Below are positions 10,673-22,036 of a stretch of DNA of 64,000 nucleotides, piece by piece. Numbering within the stretch: position 1 is the stretch's first letter; the number at the start of each line of letters is the position of its first letter. The DNA comes from Lytechinus variegatus (taxonomy: Eukaryota; Echinodermata; Echinoidea; Temnopleuroida; Toxopneustidae), in assembly GCF_018143015.1 (NCBI RefSeq), contig NC_054748.1, forward strand, positions 19,734,725 through 19,798,724. The letters run 5' to 3'. The notes beneath the pieces are model-generated. The model had not been told where the DNA came from and did no database searches. It worked only from the letters and a program-made list of their open reading frames with translations. Both the position numbers and the translations under genes were made by a program.

Positions 10673-13097
10673 TGTATAAGTTTGATAGAAAGATGGAAAG
10701 CCGGGGAGGGGGTATTTAATAAATCAAATGGAAAATATAACAGTATACAGGGATTTGCCCCTCCCCTGTAGGACACATTTCGCAACAAACAAAAATATTG
10801 CCCCCAAAAGTAAACTCCTGGATTTTTTTTTAGATAATGCGAAAAACAATGCCAGTTCCATACAACCAGAGGTAACAAAACGGACAAAAAACATCAATGT
10901 CTTGTTGCTTCCGTTTAGCAAGTGTATGATGAGGTCCACAAAATGTCACACGCTACTCGTTGACTTTCATTACCGCATAACTCCGCCCCAAATTTCATCC
11001 CGGCGACGTCAAAGCTTTTTTTTTATGTCTCACTACAAATCTATCTAAATGTATGAATAATTACTTCTGGCGTTGAACCTTATAAAATTTAAAAACCTGA
11101 AGTTTACCGTTACACTTTATAGGAATAAAAATCGTCCAAATTTAATTCAGCCCCTTTTCAAATCCCCTATGCGCTTTTTTAATAACCGACTGCGGCCAAG
11201 AGGCGTCCTCGTTATTAGTCTAGATATTGACGTTATCAGTTATTTTACTCGGAAACCCGTACACTTACTCTTTCCAAATCCACGGATTCAATCATGGATT
11301 CAATACAACGCTGCCTGGTGAATGGAGGGTTTCCACGTCTAAATCTAGACTACTGACATACTCCCTCTACGTTCAAAAAAGCAGTTTAGATTGTGTTGAT
11401 TGAGAAATAGCTTTAAAAACTGTCTGATGTTGACATTAGTGATAGATGATGATATGTTTATTTAAATACCGTACTGTATTCATTTTATGCTGACATGCAT
11501 CATGTTTGTTTAGAACAGATAACCTGACCTTCAGTGTAACTGTTTTTCTTTTTAAAAACAAACGTGATTTATAAAAAAAAATTAAAAATATTAACAATAT
11601 ATTTTTAAACATCTATTTACGAGAAGAGGGGACAACTGGCGAAAACTATAGGCCTATATAATTATTTTTCAAATTATTTTCAAGATTTCCGAACCTCTAA
11701 GTATTGTGGGTTTTCAAAACGTAAAAAATAACAAACTATGAATATTTGAAAAGGAAGGGTCAACAATAAAGGGAAATGTATAGACAATTGCGAGTTAGCA
11801 AGGCATTAACCAAAAAAGAGAAGGAAATTGAATGGAAGAAGGAGGAGAAGAAGTAGTAATAATAGTAGTAGCTGTAGTAGTAGTAGTAGTAGTAGAAGAA
11901 GAAAAAAAAGAAAAAGAAGAAAAGGGAAAGGGAAGATAACATTTGAAGAGGAGACAGACTGAAACAGTCTAAAACCCATTTTAATTTATTTCTCATTTAC
12001 GAGGAAATGTGGCATGATTTCGACATGCCATTTACCTAAACTATTATGTATTCCAAATGATTATGATTAAAATATGATGAGATGCGTTATGAGAAACCAT
12101 ATAAGGTGCATTGAAACTGTTCATTAGAGAAATTAAAAGAAGAAGATAGAAAGGGGTTTACCATACCACAGTTCGGTGGTCAACATTCCTTTTGAAAATA
12201 TTTAAATGGTAGAAAATAAGGAAATGTAAAGGCAAATTTATGAGACATAAGCATTCAAGTTTACGAAAACAGAAAGTATTGCGCTGAACTATTATGTGAT
12301 TAAACGGAGAAATCATGACAAACAAAATCATAAAACGACCGGGGGCATTTCATATGACAAAAAAGGGAAAGCGATTTTACATATTTTTTTAAACAGATAA
12401 AATGAAATAAATTGAAAGGAAAGTGAGTAAGCTATGAAAAAGAAGAACGAAGAAGAGTAGAAGAAAAAGTAAAAGAAAAATAGAAATTCAACCAAAATGA
12501 TATCTACTTTTGGTTTGGGTAGGAATTCTAGATTAATGATTATTTGGAGCTTACGAGTTCACTATCAGAGTTATTACCGGTTAAGGATAACGATTGTGTT
12601 ATGGGTACAGGGTTGGGGGTAATATCAGTAATATCTTAGTAATAGAATTTAATTTTAGATTGAGAAAAAAGTTAAATGGCCAAGACATGATTTTTAAAGA
12701 TTTGATATATTTTCGCCTATAATTCATATTATTTATCTTTTATCAAAAGCAATAGATGGGCGAATTAGTTATGTTGACGTGCGGTTATTGGGATAGATTA
12801 GGATGTGAGTATTTATACCCAGGCTTTTATAACTTTAAGAATAGGAAATATGTTTATTTTATTTTCAAGACAATTTCAATTCAACTTAGTAACAACTCGG
12901 GGACATGGCTGCATCTTATGTAGGTTCATTTATTACTTTGATTTTTAATGATTATATTTGAATTGATTAGAAATATGTTCTACATGCACAAAAATGAATG
13001 AAAAGTTGTCCACGGTGATATTTCATACTGGTAACGTTACCAACTTCATAGGTCCCAATGACAGGGATTTGCGGAACTTTTCATTATTTTGAAGTCT
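10673..13097. other. non-coding stretch with simple repeats
   Basis: No gene supported. It contains a G/C-bounded A-rich phrase near 10745-10870 (similar in style to 4869-5145), a (GTA)n-to-purine tract at 11853-11935, and long AT-rich sequence with scattered AGAAGA tracts near 12440-12480. Confidence 0.5.
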
Positions 13098-13101
13098 TTA
13101 A

Positions 13102-13690
13102 AGGACAAGTCCACCCCAACAAAAACTTGATTTGAATAAAAAGAGAAAAATTCAACAAGCATAACACCGAAAATTTCATCAAAATCGGATGTAGAATAAG
13201 ACAGTTATGACATTTTAAAGTTTCGCTTCATTTCACAAAACAGTTACATGCACATCTCGGTCGGTTTGCAAATTAGGGAACTGATGACATCACTCACTCA
13301 CTTTTTCTTTTGTATTTTATTATATGAAATATTTTGATTTTCTCTTCATTGCCATGTGAAATAAAGTTTCATTCCTCCCTGAACACGTGAAATTTCATTA
13401 TTTTAACATTTTGTGCTTCAGGCAAGGAAGTCCTAATCATGAAATTCGTAAAAAATGAAATATTGTATAATTAAAACAATAAAAAACAAAAGAAATGGTG
13501 AGTGACATCATCCACCTTCTCATTTGGATGTAACTGGCTCCTTCATATTACTATTTTGTTAAAAATAAGCGAAACTTTGAAATGTCATAACTTTATTTTA
13601 CATCCAATTTTGATGAAATTTTCACCATTGTGATTGTTTGATTTTTCTCTATTGATTCAAATCAACATTTTTCTGAGGTGGACTTGACCT
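13102..13690. mobile_element. TTAA-flanked palindromic MITE, family I
   Basis: Ends AGGACAAGTCCACCCCAAC and (right, minus strand) AGGTCAAGTCCACCTCAG are imperfect inverted repeats, flanked by TTAA (13098-13101 and 13691-13694). The whole element is a long imperfect foldback: both halves carry AAAATTTCATCAAAAT(T/C)GGAT-type blocks and GATGACATCA or GTGACATCATC. TTAA duplication is characteristic of piggyBac-type insertion. No transposase is encoded. Confidence 0.85.
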
Positions 13691-13763
13691 TTAATGAAGG
13701 TCATCTGAATACCCTATAACTTGAACTAATTCATTCTTTCTTATTTATTCTCACTAACTTAAT

Positions 13764-14019
13764 GTACACTGTAAACAAAGTATTGGGTAATTTTTTTACC
13801 ACCACGAGAGTAATTATGTGTCCAACCAATTTTGGGCCGTCTTTTACCAATGCGGGAAGCATATCGTCCAGTAAGGTTTAAAAATAAGAAGCAATTACTT
13901 AAGAATGGGCAAAATTTTCATTACACTGGATAAATAGAAATGCCCCTCCCCAAATGCCCAATGTTGGTTGAACAGATAATTACCTCCACTTTTACCCAAT
14001 TTTTTTTTTTAGAGTGTAC
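13764..14019. mobile_element. ~256 bp MITE with GTACACT ends
   Basis: GTACACTGTAAA followed by ATTGGGTAA at the left is mirrored by TTACCCAAT, a T-run and AGAGTGTAC at the right. Inside, TTGGGC/GCCCAA-like blocks also recur in both orientations. Its ends resemble those of the MITE at 62002-62175. Non-coding. Confidence 0.65.
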
Positions 14020-14149
14020 ACAAATTCCACATGTTAAAATGACGGTTTTGTTCTGTTAGAAATGGTGCCAAGTAGGGCCCTACTTCCACCCTCCCGCGTC
14101 CAGTTGAAAATGAAAATTTCACATACAGATAGAGAATGGGAAATGATTA

Positions 14150-14545
14150 AATCATTTCTGGACATAAGAACAGATTGGACCGCTCATCTTTTTTTCAAAA
14201 TCCGCTGTGACACACCTCCTGAACCCCAAATACATAATGTACACTGTCTCCCGATTAGACAACGAATCATTTTCAAACTACTTCCTATTTTTTTTGTACA
14301 TTCAAATCCCATATTAACCTCGCCCCGAAATATTTGTCTGATTGTTTAGAAATTTAGGTACCAGGTAGAAGAACTCGATCCTCGGAAGACTTTAGTTGAC
14401 ATAATTATCTAACTAAAATAAAACAGTCCGGAGATGAAACTTCACTGTTATAACTTCAATGGTATGGAACAAACTCCCTCTCACATTAAGACAGGCCCCG
14501 ACGATTGAATCATACTAGAAGTCCCATTTTTTTAGGCAAATGCCT
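14150..14545 (+). pseudogene. degraded LINE reverse-transcriptase 3' fragment
   Basis: Translation around 14235-14285 gives HCLPIRQRIIFKLLP. This matches the conserved H-W-L-P-(V/I)-R-Q-R-I-x-F-K-L phrase near the C-terminus of CR1/L2-like ORF2 proteins. About 180 bp further on, another frame yields a WNKLPLTLRQAPTIES-like segment, which corresponds to the W-N-S-L-P tail of the same proteins. Stops and frameshifts separate the pieces, so this is a dead 5'-truncated fragment. It lies just upstream of the 67-bp tandem array. Confidence 0.65.
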
Positions 14546-14931
14546 TCATTTATGTTTTTCCACTTCTATCTGTTTTATGTGTAATAGGAAAATTGAAACT
14601 GATAAGCGATTTGGATCATAATTACAATAAAATAATGATATTCAAGGGGTTAAGGGGTCAAAGGGGTAGTAACAGGGGTCAATTTTTCATTATTCGTTCC
14701 TAAAAGGAAATTTTCATCCCGTATCTCATTTTGCAGCCCCCCACATTCCTAAGGCCTATATTCCACTGGAATAAAAATCAAGAGTCATCACTCCGTTATC
14801 TTTATGAAGCATAAGCAATCTCCACCCCTCCCCCTCTCTTGTTCAACGCAGACAATATGGAAAGTATTGGAATATTTGTTTCCTTTGCGTCCAGTAAAAA
14901 GGCCTAACAAAGCAGTATTCAATTCGGAGAG
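14546..14931. other. unassigned sequence upstream of the 67-bp array
   Basis: No supported gene. The last ~50 bp show TTTGCGTCCAG followed by 37 nt and then GAG|GTGAGAAAT. It therefore ends in an acceptor-like and donor-like pair just as the array units do, but the intervening segment is unrelated and carries a stop at its first codon in the array's open frame. Confidence 0.4.
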
Positions 14932-16787
14932 GTGAGAAATTAAGTGTGTCCTCTGTTTCCTGTCCACAGACTTAAAGCGGAGAAAAACTCAAAAAGGTGA
15001 GAAATAGCATGAGTTTCCTCTGCTTCCGGTTCACAGACTTAAAGCAGAGTAAAACACGGAAAGGTAAGAAATAGATTGAGTTTCCTCTGCTTCTGGTTCA
15101 CAGACTTAAAGCAGAGTAAAACACATAAAGGTGAGACATAGAATGAGTTTCCTCTGCTTCCAGTTCACAGACTTAAAGCGGAGTAAAACACGGAAAGGTG
15201 AGAAATAGAATGAGTTTCCTCTGCTTCCGGTTCACAGACTTAAAGCGGAGTAAAACATGGAATGGTGAGAAATAGAATGAGTTTCCTCTGCTTCCGGTTC
15301 ACAGACTTAAAGCAGAGTAAAACTCGGAAAGGTGAGAAATAGCATGAGTTTCCTCTGCTTCCGGTTCACAGACTTAAAGCGGAGTAAAACTCGGAAAGGT
15401 AAGAAATAGCATAAGTTTCCTCTGCTTCCGGTTCACAGACTTAAAGCGGAGTAAAACTCGGAAAGGTGAGAAATAGAATTGGTTTCCTCTGCTTCCGGTT
15501 CACAGACTTAAAGCGGAGTAAAACACGGAAAGGTAAGAAATAGCATGAGTTTCCTCTGCTTCCGGTTCACAGACTTAAAGCAGAGTAAAACTCGGAAAGG
15601 TGAGAAATAGCATGAGTTTCCTCTGCTTCCGGTTCACAGACTTAAAGCAGAGTAAAACACATAAAGGTGAGACATAGAATGAGTTTCCTCTGCTTCCAGT
15701 TCACAGACTTAAAGCGGAGTAAAACACGGAAAGGTGAGAAATAGAATGAGTTTCCTCTGCTTCCGGTTCACAGACTTAAAGCGGAGTAAAACATGGAATG
15801 GTGAGAAATAGAATGAGTTTCCTCTGCTTCCGGTTCACAGACTTAAAGCAGAGTAAAACACATAAAGGTGAGACATAGAATGAGTTTCCTCTGCTTCCAG
15901 TTCACAGACTTAAAGCGGAGTAAAACACGGAAAGGTGAGAAATAGAATGAGTTTCCTCTGCTTCCGGTTCACAGACTTAAAGCGGAGTAAAACATGGAAT
16001 GGTGAGAAATAGAATGAGTTTCCTCTGCTTCCGGTTCACAGACTTAAAGCAGAGTAAAACTCGGAAAGGTGAGAAATAGCATGAGTTTCCTCTGCTTCCG
16101 GTTCACAGACTTAAAGCGGAGTAAAACTCGGAAAGGTAAGAAATAGCATAAGTTTCCTCTGCTTCCGGTTCACAGACTTAAAGCAGAGTAAAACTCGGAA
16201 AGGTGAGAAATAGAATTGGTTTCCTCTGCTTCCGGTTCACAGACTTAAAGCAGAGTAAAACACGGAAAGGTAAGAAATAGCATGAGTTTCCTCTGCTTCC
16301 GGTTCACAGACTTAAAGCAGAGTAAAACTCGGAAAGGTGAGAAATAGCATGAGTTTCCTCTGCTTCCGGTTCACAGACTTAAAGCGGAGTAAAACTCGGA
16401 AAAGGTAAGAAACTATCTCTTAGCATAAGTTTCCTCTGCTTCCGGTTCACAGACTTAAAGCAGAGTAAAACTCGGAAAGGTGAGAAATAGAATTGGTTTC
16501 CTCTGCTTCCGGTTCACAGACTTAAAGCAGAGTAAAACACGGAAAGGTAAGAAATAGCATGAGTTTCCTCTGCTTCCGGTTCACAGACTTAAAGCAGAGT
16601 AAAACTCGGAAAGGTGAGAAATAGCATGAGTTTCCTCTGCTTTCGGTTCACAGACTTAAAGCGGAGTAAAACTCGAAAAGGTAAGAAATAGCATGAGTTT
16701 CCTCTTCTTCCAGTTCACAGACTTAAAGCGGAGTAAAACACGGAAAGGTGAGAAATATAATGGGTTTCCTCTGCTTCCAGTTATTTC
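14932..16787 (+). repeat. 27-unit, 67-bp tandem array with mini-exon-like units
   Basis: Each 67-bp unit reads: pyrimidine tract CTCTGCTTCCGGTTCACAG, a 27-nt segment beginning ACTTAAAGC, then GTGAGAAAT or GTAAGAAAT. All 27 segments (14970-14996 through 16721-16747) are followed by GTRAG and preceded by CAG. Unit 22 (around 16376) is the only one of 28 nt and has an 8-bp longer spacer; the rest are 27 nt with spacers of about 40 nt. If joined at those sites, the 27-nt segments stay in one open frame of 9-residue repeats DLK(R/Q)SKT(R/H/W)(K/N), whereas unspliced sequence hits stops. CTCTGCTT and AAGC(A/G)GAG within a unit can pair into a hairpin around the acceptor. Variant order is repeated in blocks (units 3-5, 11-13 and 14-16 are the same trio), showing higher-order duplication. 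Splicing is inference; a homogenised minisatellite with chance splice motifs is the alternative. Confidence 0.9.
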
Positions 16788-17055
16788 TCCTTAGAAAGAA
16801 CATACGAGAGACTGATTAGAGCCTCCATAGCCTGGAAGTAAAAACTACATTTGTTTCTGTTCTGTCATTCAAGTTTTATATGACCTTAGTGGATATAGGC
16901 TACATTTTCTCACAAGTAAAATAAAGCTTCAAAATTAACTAGAAGCAACAAGAACCGAATTTTAATGTCAACACTTTATTTTTTTTTCTATATAATTATA
17001 TGTTGTATTTGACCTCAAAGAATAAGAAAAAATACACACAACAAAGATATCTTAA

Positions 17056-17966
17056 AGGGATGGTCCGGGCTGAAAATATTTATAAATACATACAGTAGAA
17101 TTCACTGAGCAAAATGCTGAAAATTAAATCATTATCGGATGACAAATAATAAAGATATTGAAGTTTAAACTTTAGTAATGTTTTGTGAAAGCATTCGTCA
17201 TGAATATTCATTAGGTGGGCTGATGGGTTACACTTGTTATTCCGAAGGTTCGTAATTCCGAAGGTTCTTTATTCCGAAGGTTTGTAATTCCGAAACACGT
17301 AAATTGCCAAAACCTCGATGTTCGTTAATCCGAAAACGTAAAAGGGTTCGTTAATCCGTACATTTGTGGAGTTATTCCAAAGGTTCGATAATTCGAAAAT
17401 GCAATAAGGTTCGTTGTTCTGAAGGTTCGTTAATCCGAAAACGAAATAAGGTTCTTTAATCATTTCGTTTTCGTACTAATGAACCTTCGGAATTACGAAA
17501 ATCATTTCGTTTTCGGATTCACGGACCTTCGGAATATCCGAACCTTCGGAATTACGAATGTATGCGGGGCTGAAGATGTCGCATCTCCACTTTCTGTTTT
17601 CTTATGTTATAACATAAGATCATTTTTTTTTTCATTATTTAATACTTGCGTGAATGATATGTCTCCCTTATAATGAAATAAGTAGCAGTAATAAATATCT
17701 AATGCACTAAATCAGTTGATTCTAGTTCTTGGAAGAAAAATGAATAAACCTAATTTCATATAATAAAATACAAAAGAACAAGTGGAGATGTGACATCATC
17801 AGCCCACCTTCTGAATATTCATGACGACTGTTTTCACAAAATATTGCTAGAAATTAAAATTCAATATCTTTGTCATTGGTTATCCGATTTTGATGAAATA
17901 TTCGGCATTTTGCTCAGTAAATTCCACTCTATTAAGCTATAAATACTTTCAGCCCGGACCATCCCT
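17056..17966. mobile_element. TTAA-flanked palindromic MITE, family II (interrupted)
   Basis: Ends AGGGATGGTCCGGGCTG and the reverse complement of CAGCCCGGACCATCCCT, flanked by TTAA at 17052-17055 and 17967-17970. The two halves fold back on each other (TGAATATTCATTAGGTGGGC against GCCCACCTTCTGAATATTCA). An unrelated iterated-motif element is inserted at 17226-17566. Other members are at 21438-22032 and, partly, 63020-63560. Confidence 0.85.
17226..17566. mobile_element. foldback element made of ATTCCGAAGGTTCG repeats
   Basis: The left half iterates ATTCCGAAGGTTCGT / AATCCGAAAACG on the plus strand; the right half carries the same phrases inverted (GAACCTTCGGAATTACGAA). About ten copies are recognisable. 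The insertion is flanked by GGGCTGATG (17217-17225) and GGGCTGAAG (17567-17575), an imperfect 8-9 bp duplication of the host MITE's sequence. The architecture recalls the sea-urchin TU foldback transposons, whose inverted repeats are built from short tandem units. No coding capacity. Confidence 0.75.
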
Positions 17967-18149
17967 TTAATGGATCGAAAAAATAGCTGCAATATGACAT
18001 GGTTCGACAAAAATGAATTTTCCAACAGATATTATTTTGAAAAAGAGAGCAATAAGTACAATATAAATGCGTTCTGCATGTGTAAAGGTGAAGCATGAAA
18101 CATTCCTAATTTGGAGCAATATTATCAAAGCCTGTTATGCTGAAGTAGT

Positions 18150-18575
18150 GTAAAAGCGATCGCACACCTTACGATTGGTCTGCGACTCAATTTTGGAATA
18201 AAACGTAGTAGAATTTGATGCTAATATTGAGACTTGGGATATCTTACCGCGTAATGTTCGATATCATCGTATGAATTCCTATGTTTAAGTCTGTTTATAT
18301 TCTACCATCCTTCTTAGAATACAAGCAAATTTAATATCTAGTCGCAATGACGTCATAGCAGTCGTGCGATTGGCTTCAATTTGCAACTTATTTGGCCTTA
18401 ACTCCAAAATAAAGGCTTGCAATCGTTCAAAATGGTTATATTAGTATTCTTTCAATAAATATTAACCTCAAATGAAATATGTTCCATTCACATTTTTAGA
18501 AAATTAGCAAAATGCGATTTGTTCCAAAATCGGATCGCGAACAGTCGTAAGCATGGTAAGGTGTGCGGTGGCCTA
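18150..18575. mobile_element. MITE with CGCACACCTTAC ends
   Basis: GATCGCACACCTTACGA with downstream TGCGACTCAATTTTGGAA is mirrored at the right (CCAAAATCGGATCGCG, then GTAAGGTGTGCGGTGG). Non-coding, about 425 bp. The right half is repeated in a truncated copy at 19860-20010. Confidence 0.65.
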
Positions 18576-18934
18576 AAGACTTCTGAAAACTTTGCAAAAA
18601 TTACCAAATTCGTGTACTTCCCTTCCCTTTAATTCTTAGTTTTGGTACTCTCGAATATTATCCTCTTACACCTTTTTCCATATCCATTTTTCATTAAGAT
18701 TTATAGGTTCCATTCATAAAAAAATGATTGGTTGATCACTACATATTTGCAAAGCTTAGGGCATATTCTTTTATTTGTATAATATACTTAACGCAAGGGC
18801 CAGTACATCGGTTCCAAGAAAGGATTTCCACAACACTTTTTGGCGGACGAAAACTGAACTTTAAAACAAGTAAATCGCATGTCTTCTAATTAATGTACCG
18901 TGGCCGCTCCTTGATCTAATACTCCATTGATTAA

Positions 18935-19534
18935 AGGACAAGTCCACCCCAACAAAAACTTGATTTGAATAAAAGAAAAATTCAACAAGCATAACACTGA
19001 AAATTTCATCAAAATCGGATGTAAAATAAGAAAGTTATGGCATTTTAAAGTTTCGCTTATTTTCAACAAAATAGTTATATGAACGAGCCAGTTACATTCA
19101 AATGAGAGAGTTGATGACATCACTCACTCACTATTTCTTGTGTATTTTTTTATATGAAATATGAAATATTTTTATTTTCTCGTCATTGTTATGTGAAATG
19201 AAGTTTCATTCCTCCCTGAACACATGGAATTCCATTATTTCAACATTTTGTGCTTCAGGCAAGGAGGTCCTAATCGTCAAATTCGTAAAAATTGAAATAT
19301 TGTATAATTCAAACAATAAAAAACAAAAAAAATAGTGAGTGAGTGACATCATCGACTCTCTCATTTGGATGTAACTGGCTCGTTCATATAACTATTTTGT
19401 TGAAAATAAGCGAAACTTTGAAATGCCATAACTTTCTTATTTTACATCCGATTTTGATGAAATTTTCAGCATTGTGCTTGTCTGATTTTTCTCTATTGAT
19501 TCAAATCAACATTTTTCTTAGGTGGACTTGACCT
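18935..19534. mobile_element. TTAA-flanked palindromic MITE, family I
   Basis: AGGACAAGTCCACCCC at the left and GGTGGACTTGACCT at the right, flanked by TTAA (18931-18934 and 19535-19538). Nearly identical in layout to 13102-13690, including the inverted halves with CATCAAAATCGGATGTAAAA. Confidence 0.85.
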
Positions 19535-19859
19535 TTAAGTACAAGTGAAGTTCTATTTAAAAAAAAAATCTTGAAATAAATGAAGACTTTTTACAAGCTG
19601 GCTTTCGGAATGAATAGTCACTCCATTTTTTTTAAGATCAGCCATCTTCTGTTACCCATGTGCAAGCATAATTTTAAAGAAATAGAACGTTGTTCTTTTA
19701 AAGACACTTTTTAAATTGATTTATCAAATTAAAGAGCAGATGTGTTACTTGCATGGTGTATATATGATCTTTTTTTTTTTAATTCAGACACCATGAGTCA
19801 ATTAAGTTTTTGGTAACCTTTTTTTTTTCTTTCATTCTCGGGTTCTTTTTCGAAAACAA

Positions 19860-20010
19860 TTTGGTCCACTACCGAGTCCAAAATAAATCATCCAAAAAGA
19901 TTATATTAGTATATTTACAGCTAATTTTAACCTCAAATACTTTTTCTGAAAATAAGCAAAATACGATTTATTCTGAATGGACCAGACGTATGGTGTGAAA
20001 AGGCCTTAAA
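19860..20010. repeat. truncated copy of the CGCACACCTTAC MITE
   Basis: Shares TTATATTAGTAT, TTAACCTCAAAT and AGCAAAATACGATTTATTC with the right half of 18150-18575, ending GTATGGTGTGAAAAGGCC. The left half is absent or too diverged to see. Confidence 0.5.
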
Positions 20011-20589
20011 AACATAAAGTCACGCTTCCAGATATATTATTTGCCCCTGTCATCGGATTCTATAAGAAATTCCCGCACAAAACCCCGAAATTCGGCATCA
20101 TCTACAAAACTGTAAGAACAAATTCTTCGAAATTTTTCATTATATCATGCAACTTTATGCTTAAAATCAAAGGTTTGCTCTAATAAGCTAACTAAAGTCC
20201 CATTTTTTATTCAGACTCTCTGTCGGTCAGTCTGATCAAATACACTTGACAGAAATCAATATCGCAATATTATTTTCTTTTGTATGTATTTCTTTTCAAT
20301 TTGTCATGTATTTCTCGGTTTTCCAAATTTATCAGAATTGTTTTGTGATGGAAATCGTTGGGATTTATTTTGATGACCATAATCAGGTTGAGATAAGTCA
20401 GTAAAAAGAGAAATAATCAATTACTCAGATTAAGATTTGTGGAAGCATTTCGATGTTGTGCTGGGAATTCAAGAAGGTTGCTGAATTACCTCATGGTCAT
20501 AACCCGGGGATCATAACCAAAGAATACAGATTATAAGCTCGCAGGTATAATGGTTAAATCAGGGCTCTATGGTCCGTGACATCATACTA

Positions 20590-20815
20590 TTCAAGGGGAG
20601 GGGGGTGAAACCAGAGATCACCCCCCCCCCTTGGACAAAAATTCACAACACAAATCGACATCCATGGCCCTTGGAACGATTTTTTGGGGGGCAGGGGTGC
20701 TGAAGAAAATTTGACCCCAAAACATAAAGAGAAAGTTTTCACTACAAAATGAGGGTCGTTTTGGTCCCAAGAATTTGACAACCAAAAACAGAGGGGGGGG
20801 GGGGGTCAACAAAAA
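20590..20815. repeat. G/C-run-bounded interspersed repeat
   Basis: Several 8-13 nt runs of G or C alternate with phrases such as AAATTTGACCCCAAAACA and GAATTTGACAACCAAAAA. These link it to the family at 4869-5145 and 62380-62635. Open frames here are produced by the homopolymers. Confidence 0.5.
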
Positions 20816-21433
20816 AAAATGAAGGTGATTTTCCTGACATTTCTAATTTGGCACACATACCATCACCCCGCTTCCCATGTGGGCTTTATAGCTCGCCAAT
20901 GTAGGTATTTTTTAAAATCCCTCCAATCATATTCAGACAGGGAGTCCACTTCCGCGTCCAAATTTCAATCGATTTCAGAATTTGATTGCGGAGGAGACCG
21001 GATTAAAATCTTACTGCATTTCGCCCCTTATCATTGTCTTGACCCTAATAGACGGGGTAAGACAGTGCGTCCAACAAAAAAAGGGAACCCGTATTTAGAG
21101 ATAGATTTCACATGTTTTTACTATGAATTTGATACATGGTAAGAGTTAAATCTCATCTTTAATTTGAGACCAAAAACTTGGTAAATCATTCAAGCAAGAC
21201 AAATTAAAACAACAAATATCGAGGACTTTCAGAAACGATTTGTTCAGAAAGGTATTAATCATTCTCAATGCACTCTTATTTCAGTGATCAGTGAGATATG
21301 TAATAATGTATACAAAAGAAATGATATTGAGTCAATCGTCGAATAAGTTCGGGTGTCGTAACACAAGCCAATCTTGTCCAAATTTTCTGTGCAACATGGT
21401 TTTGGCATTAAAATTTCAAACTCGTATTGCTCA
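20816..21433. other. non-coding stretch
   Basis: A 107-codon open frame lies at 20819-21142, but it shows no recognisable domain and no other support. Otherwise nothing seen. Confidence 0.4.
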
Positions 21434-21437
21434 TTAA

Positions 21438-22032
21438 AGGGACGGTCTGGGCTCAAAATATTTATATCTAAATGAATTGAGTGAAATTCAGGGAGCAAAA
21501 TGCTGAAAATTTCATCAAAATCGGATAACAAAGAATTTATTGAATTTAAAGTTTAACAATAATTTGTGATAGCAGTTATATGCACATAGTCATGAATATT
21601 CATTAGGTGGGCTGATGATGTCACAGTCACATCCCCACTTTCCTTGTTTTTGTGTTATTACATTAAAATCATAACTGAAACATTTTTTCATTCATGAGTT
21701 AGTGATGTGTCTCCATTATGATAAAATAAGTTGCACTTATTTAATCAGTTGTCAATCCAATTATTTCGTTTTTGGTTGAAAATTTTAGAATAAACCTAAT
21801 TTCTTATAATAAAATACAAAAGAACAAGTGGGTATATGACATCATCAGCCAACCTATATAGTGAATATTCATAAAAACATTCCTAGAACTGTTTCACCAG
21901 AATAATACAAATCTTTAAAATTCAATAACTTTGTTATTTGTTATCCGATTTCGGTCAAATTTTCAGCATTTTGCTCTGTAAATTTTACCATATTTATTAA
22001 GATAAAAATATCTCTAGCCTGGACCATTCCCT
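21438..22032. mobile_element. TTAA-flanked palindromic MITE, family II
   Basis: AGGGACGGTCTGGGCTC at the left, CTGGACCATTCCCT at the right, TTAA at 21434-21437 and 22033-22036. It is an uninterrupted relative of 17056-17966 and shows the site into which the foldback element there inserted (GGGCTGATGATGTCACA). Confidence 0.85.
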
Positions 22033-22036
22033 TTAA

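Noticed and set aside
14932-16787. CRISPR array
   Set aside because: The whole 67-bp unit is repeated with only a few shared variants; there are no unique spacers, and the context is eukaryotic.
20819-21142. 107-residue candidate gene
   Set aside because: No recognisable domain, splice context or paralogue in the window; length is within chance for this composition.
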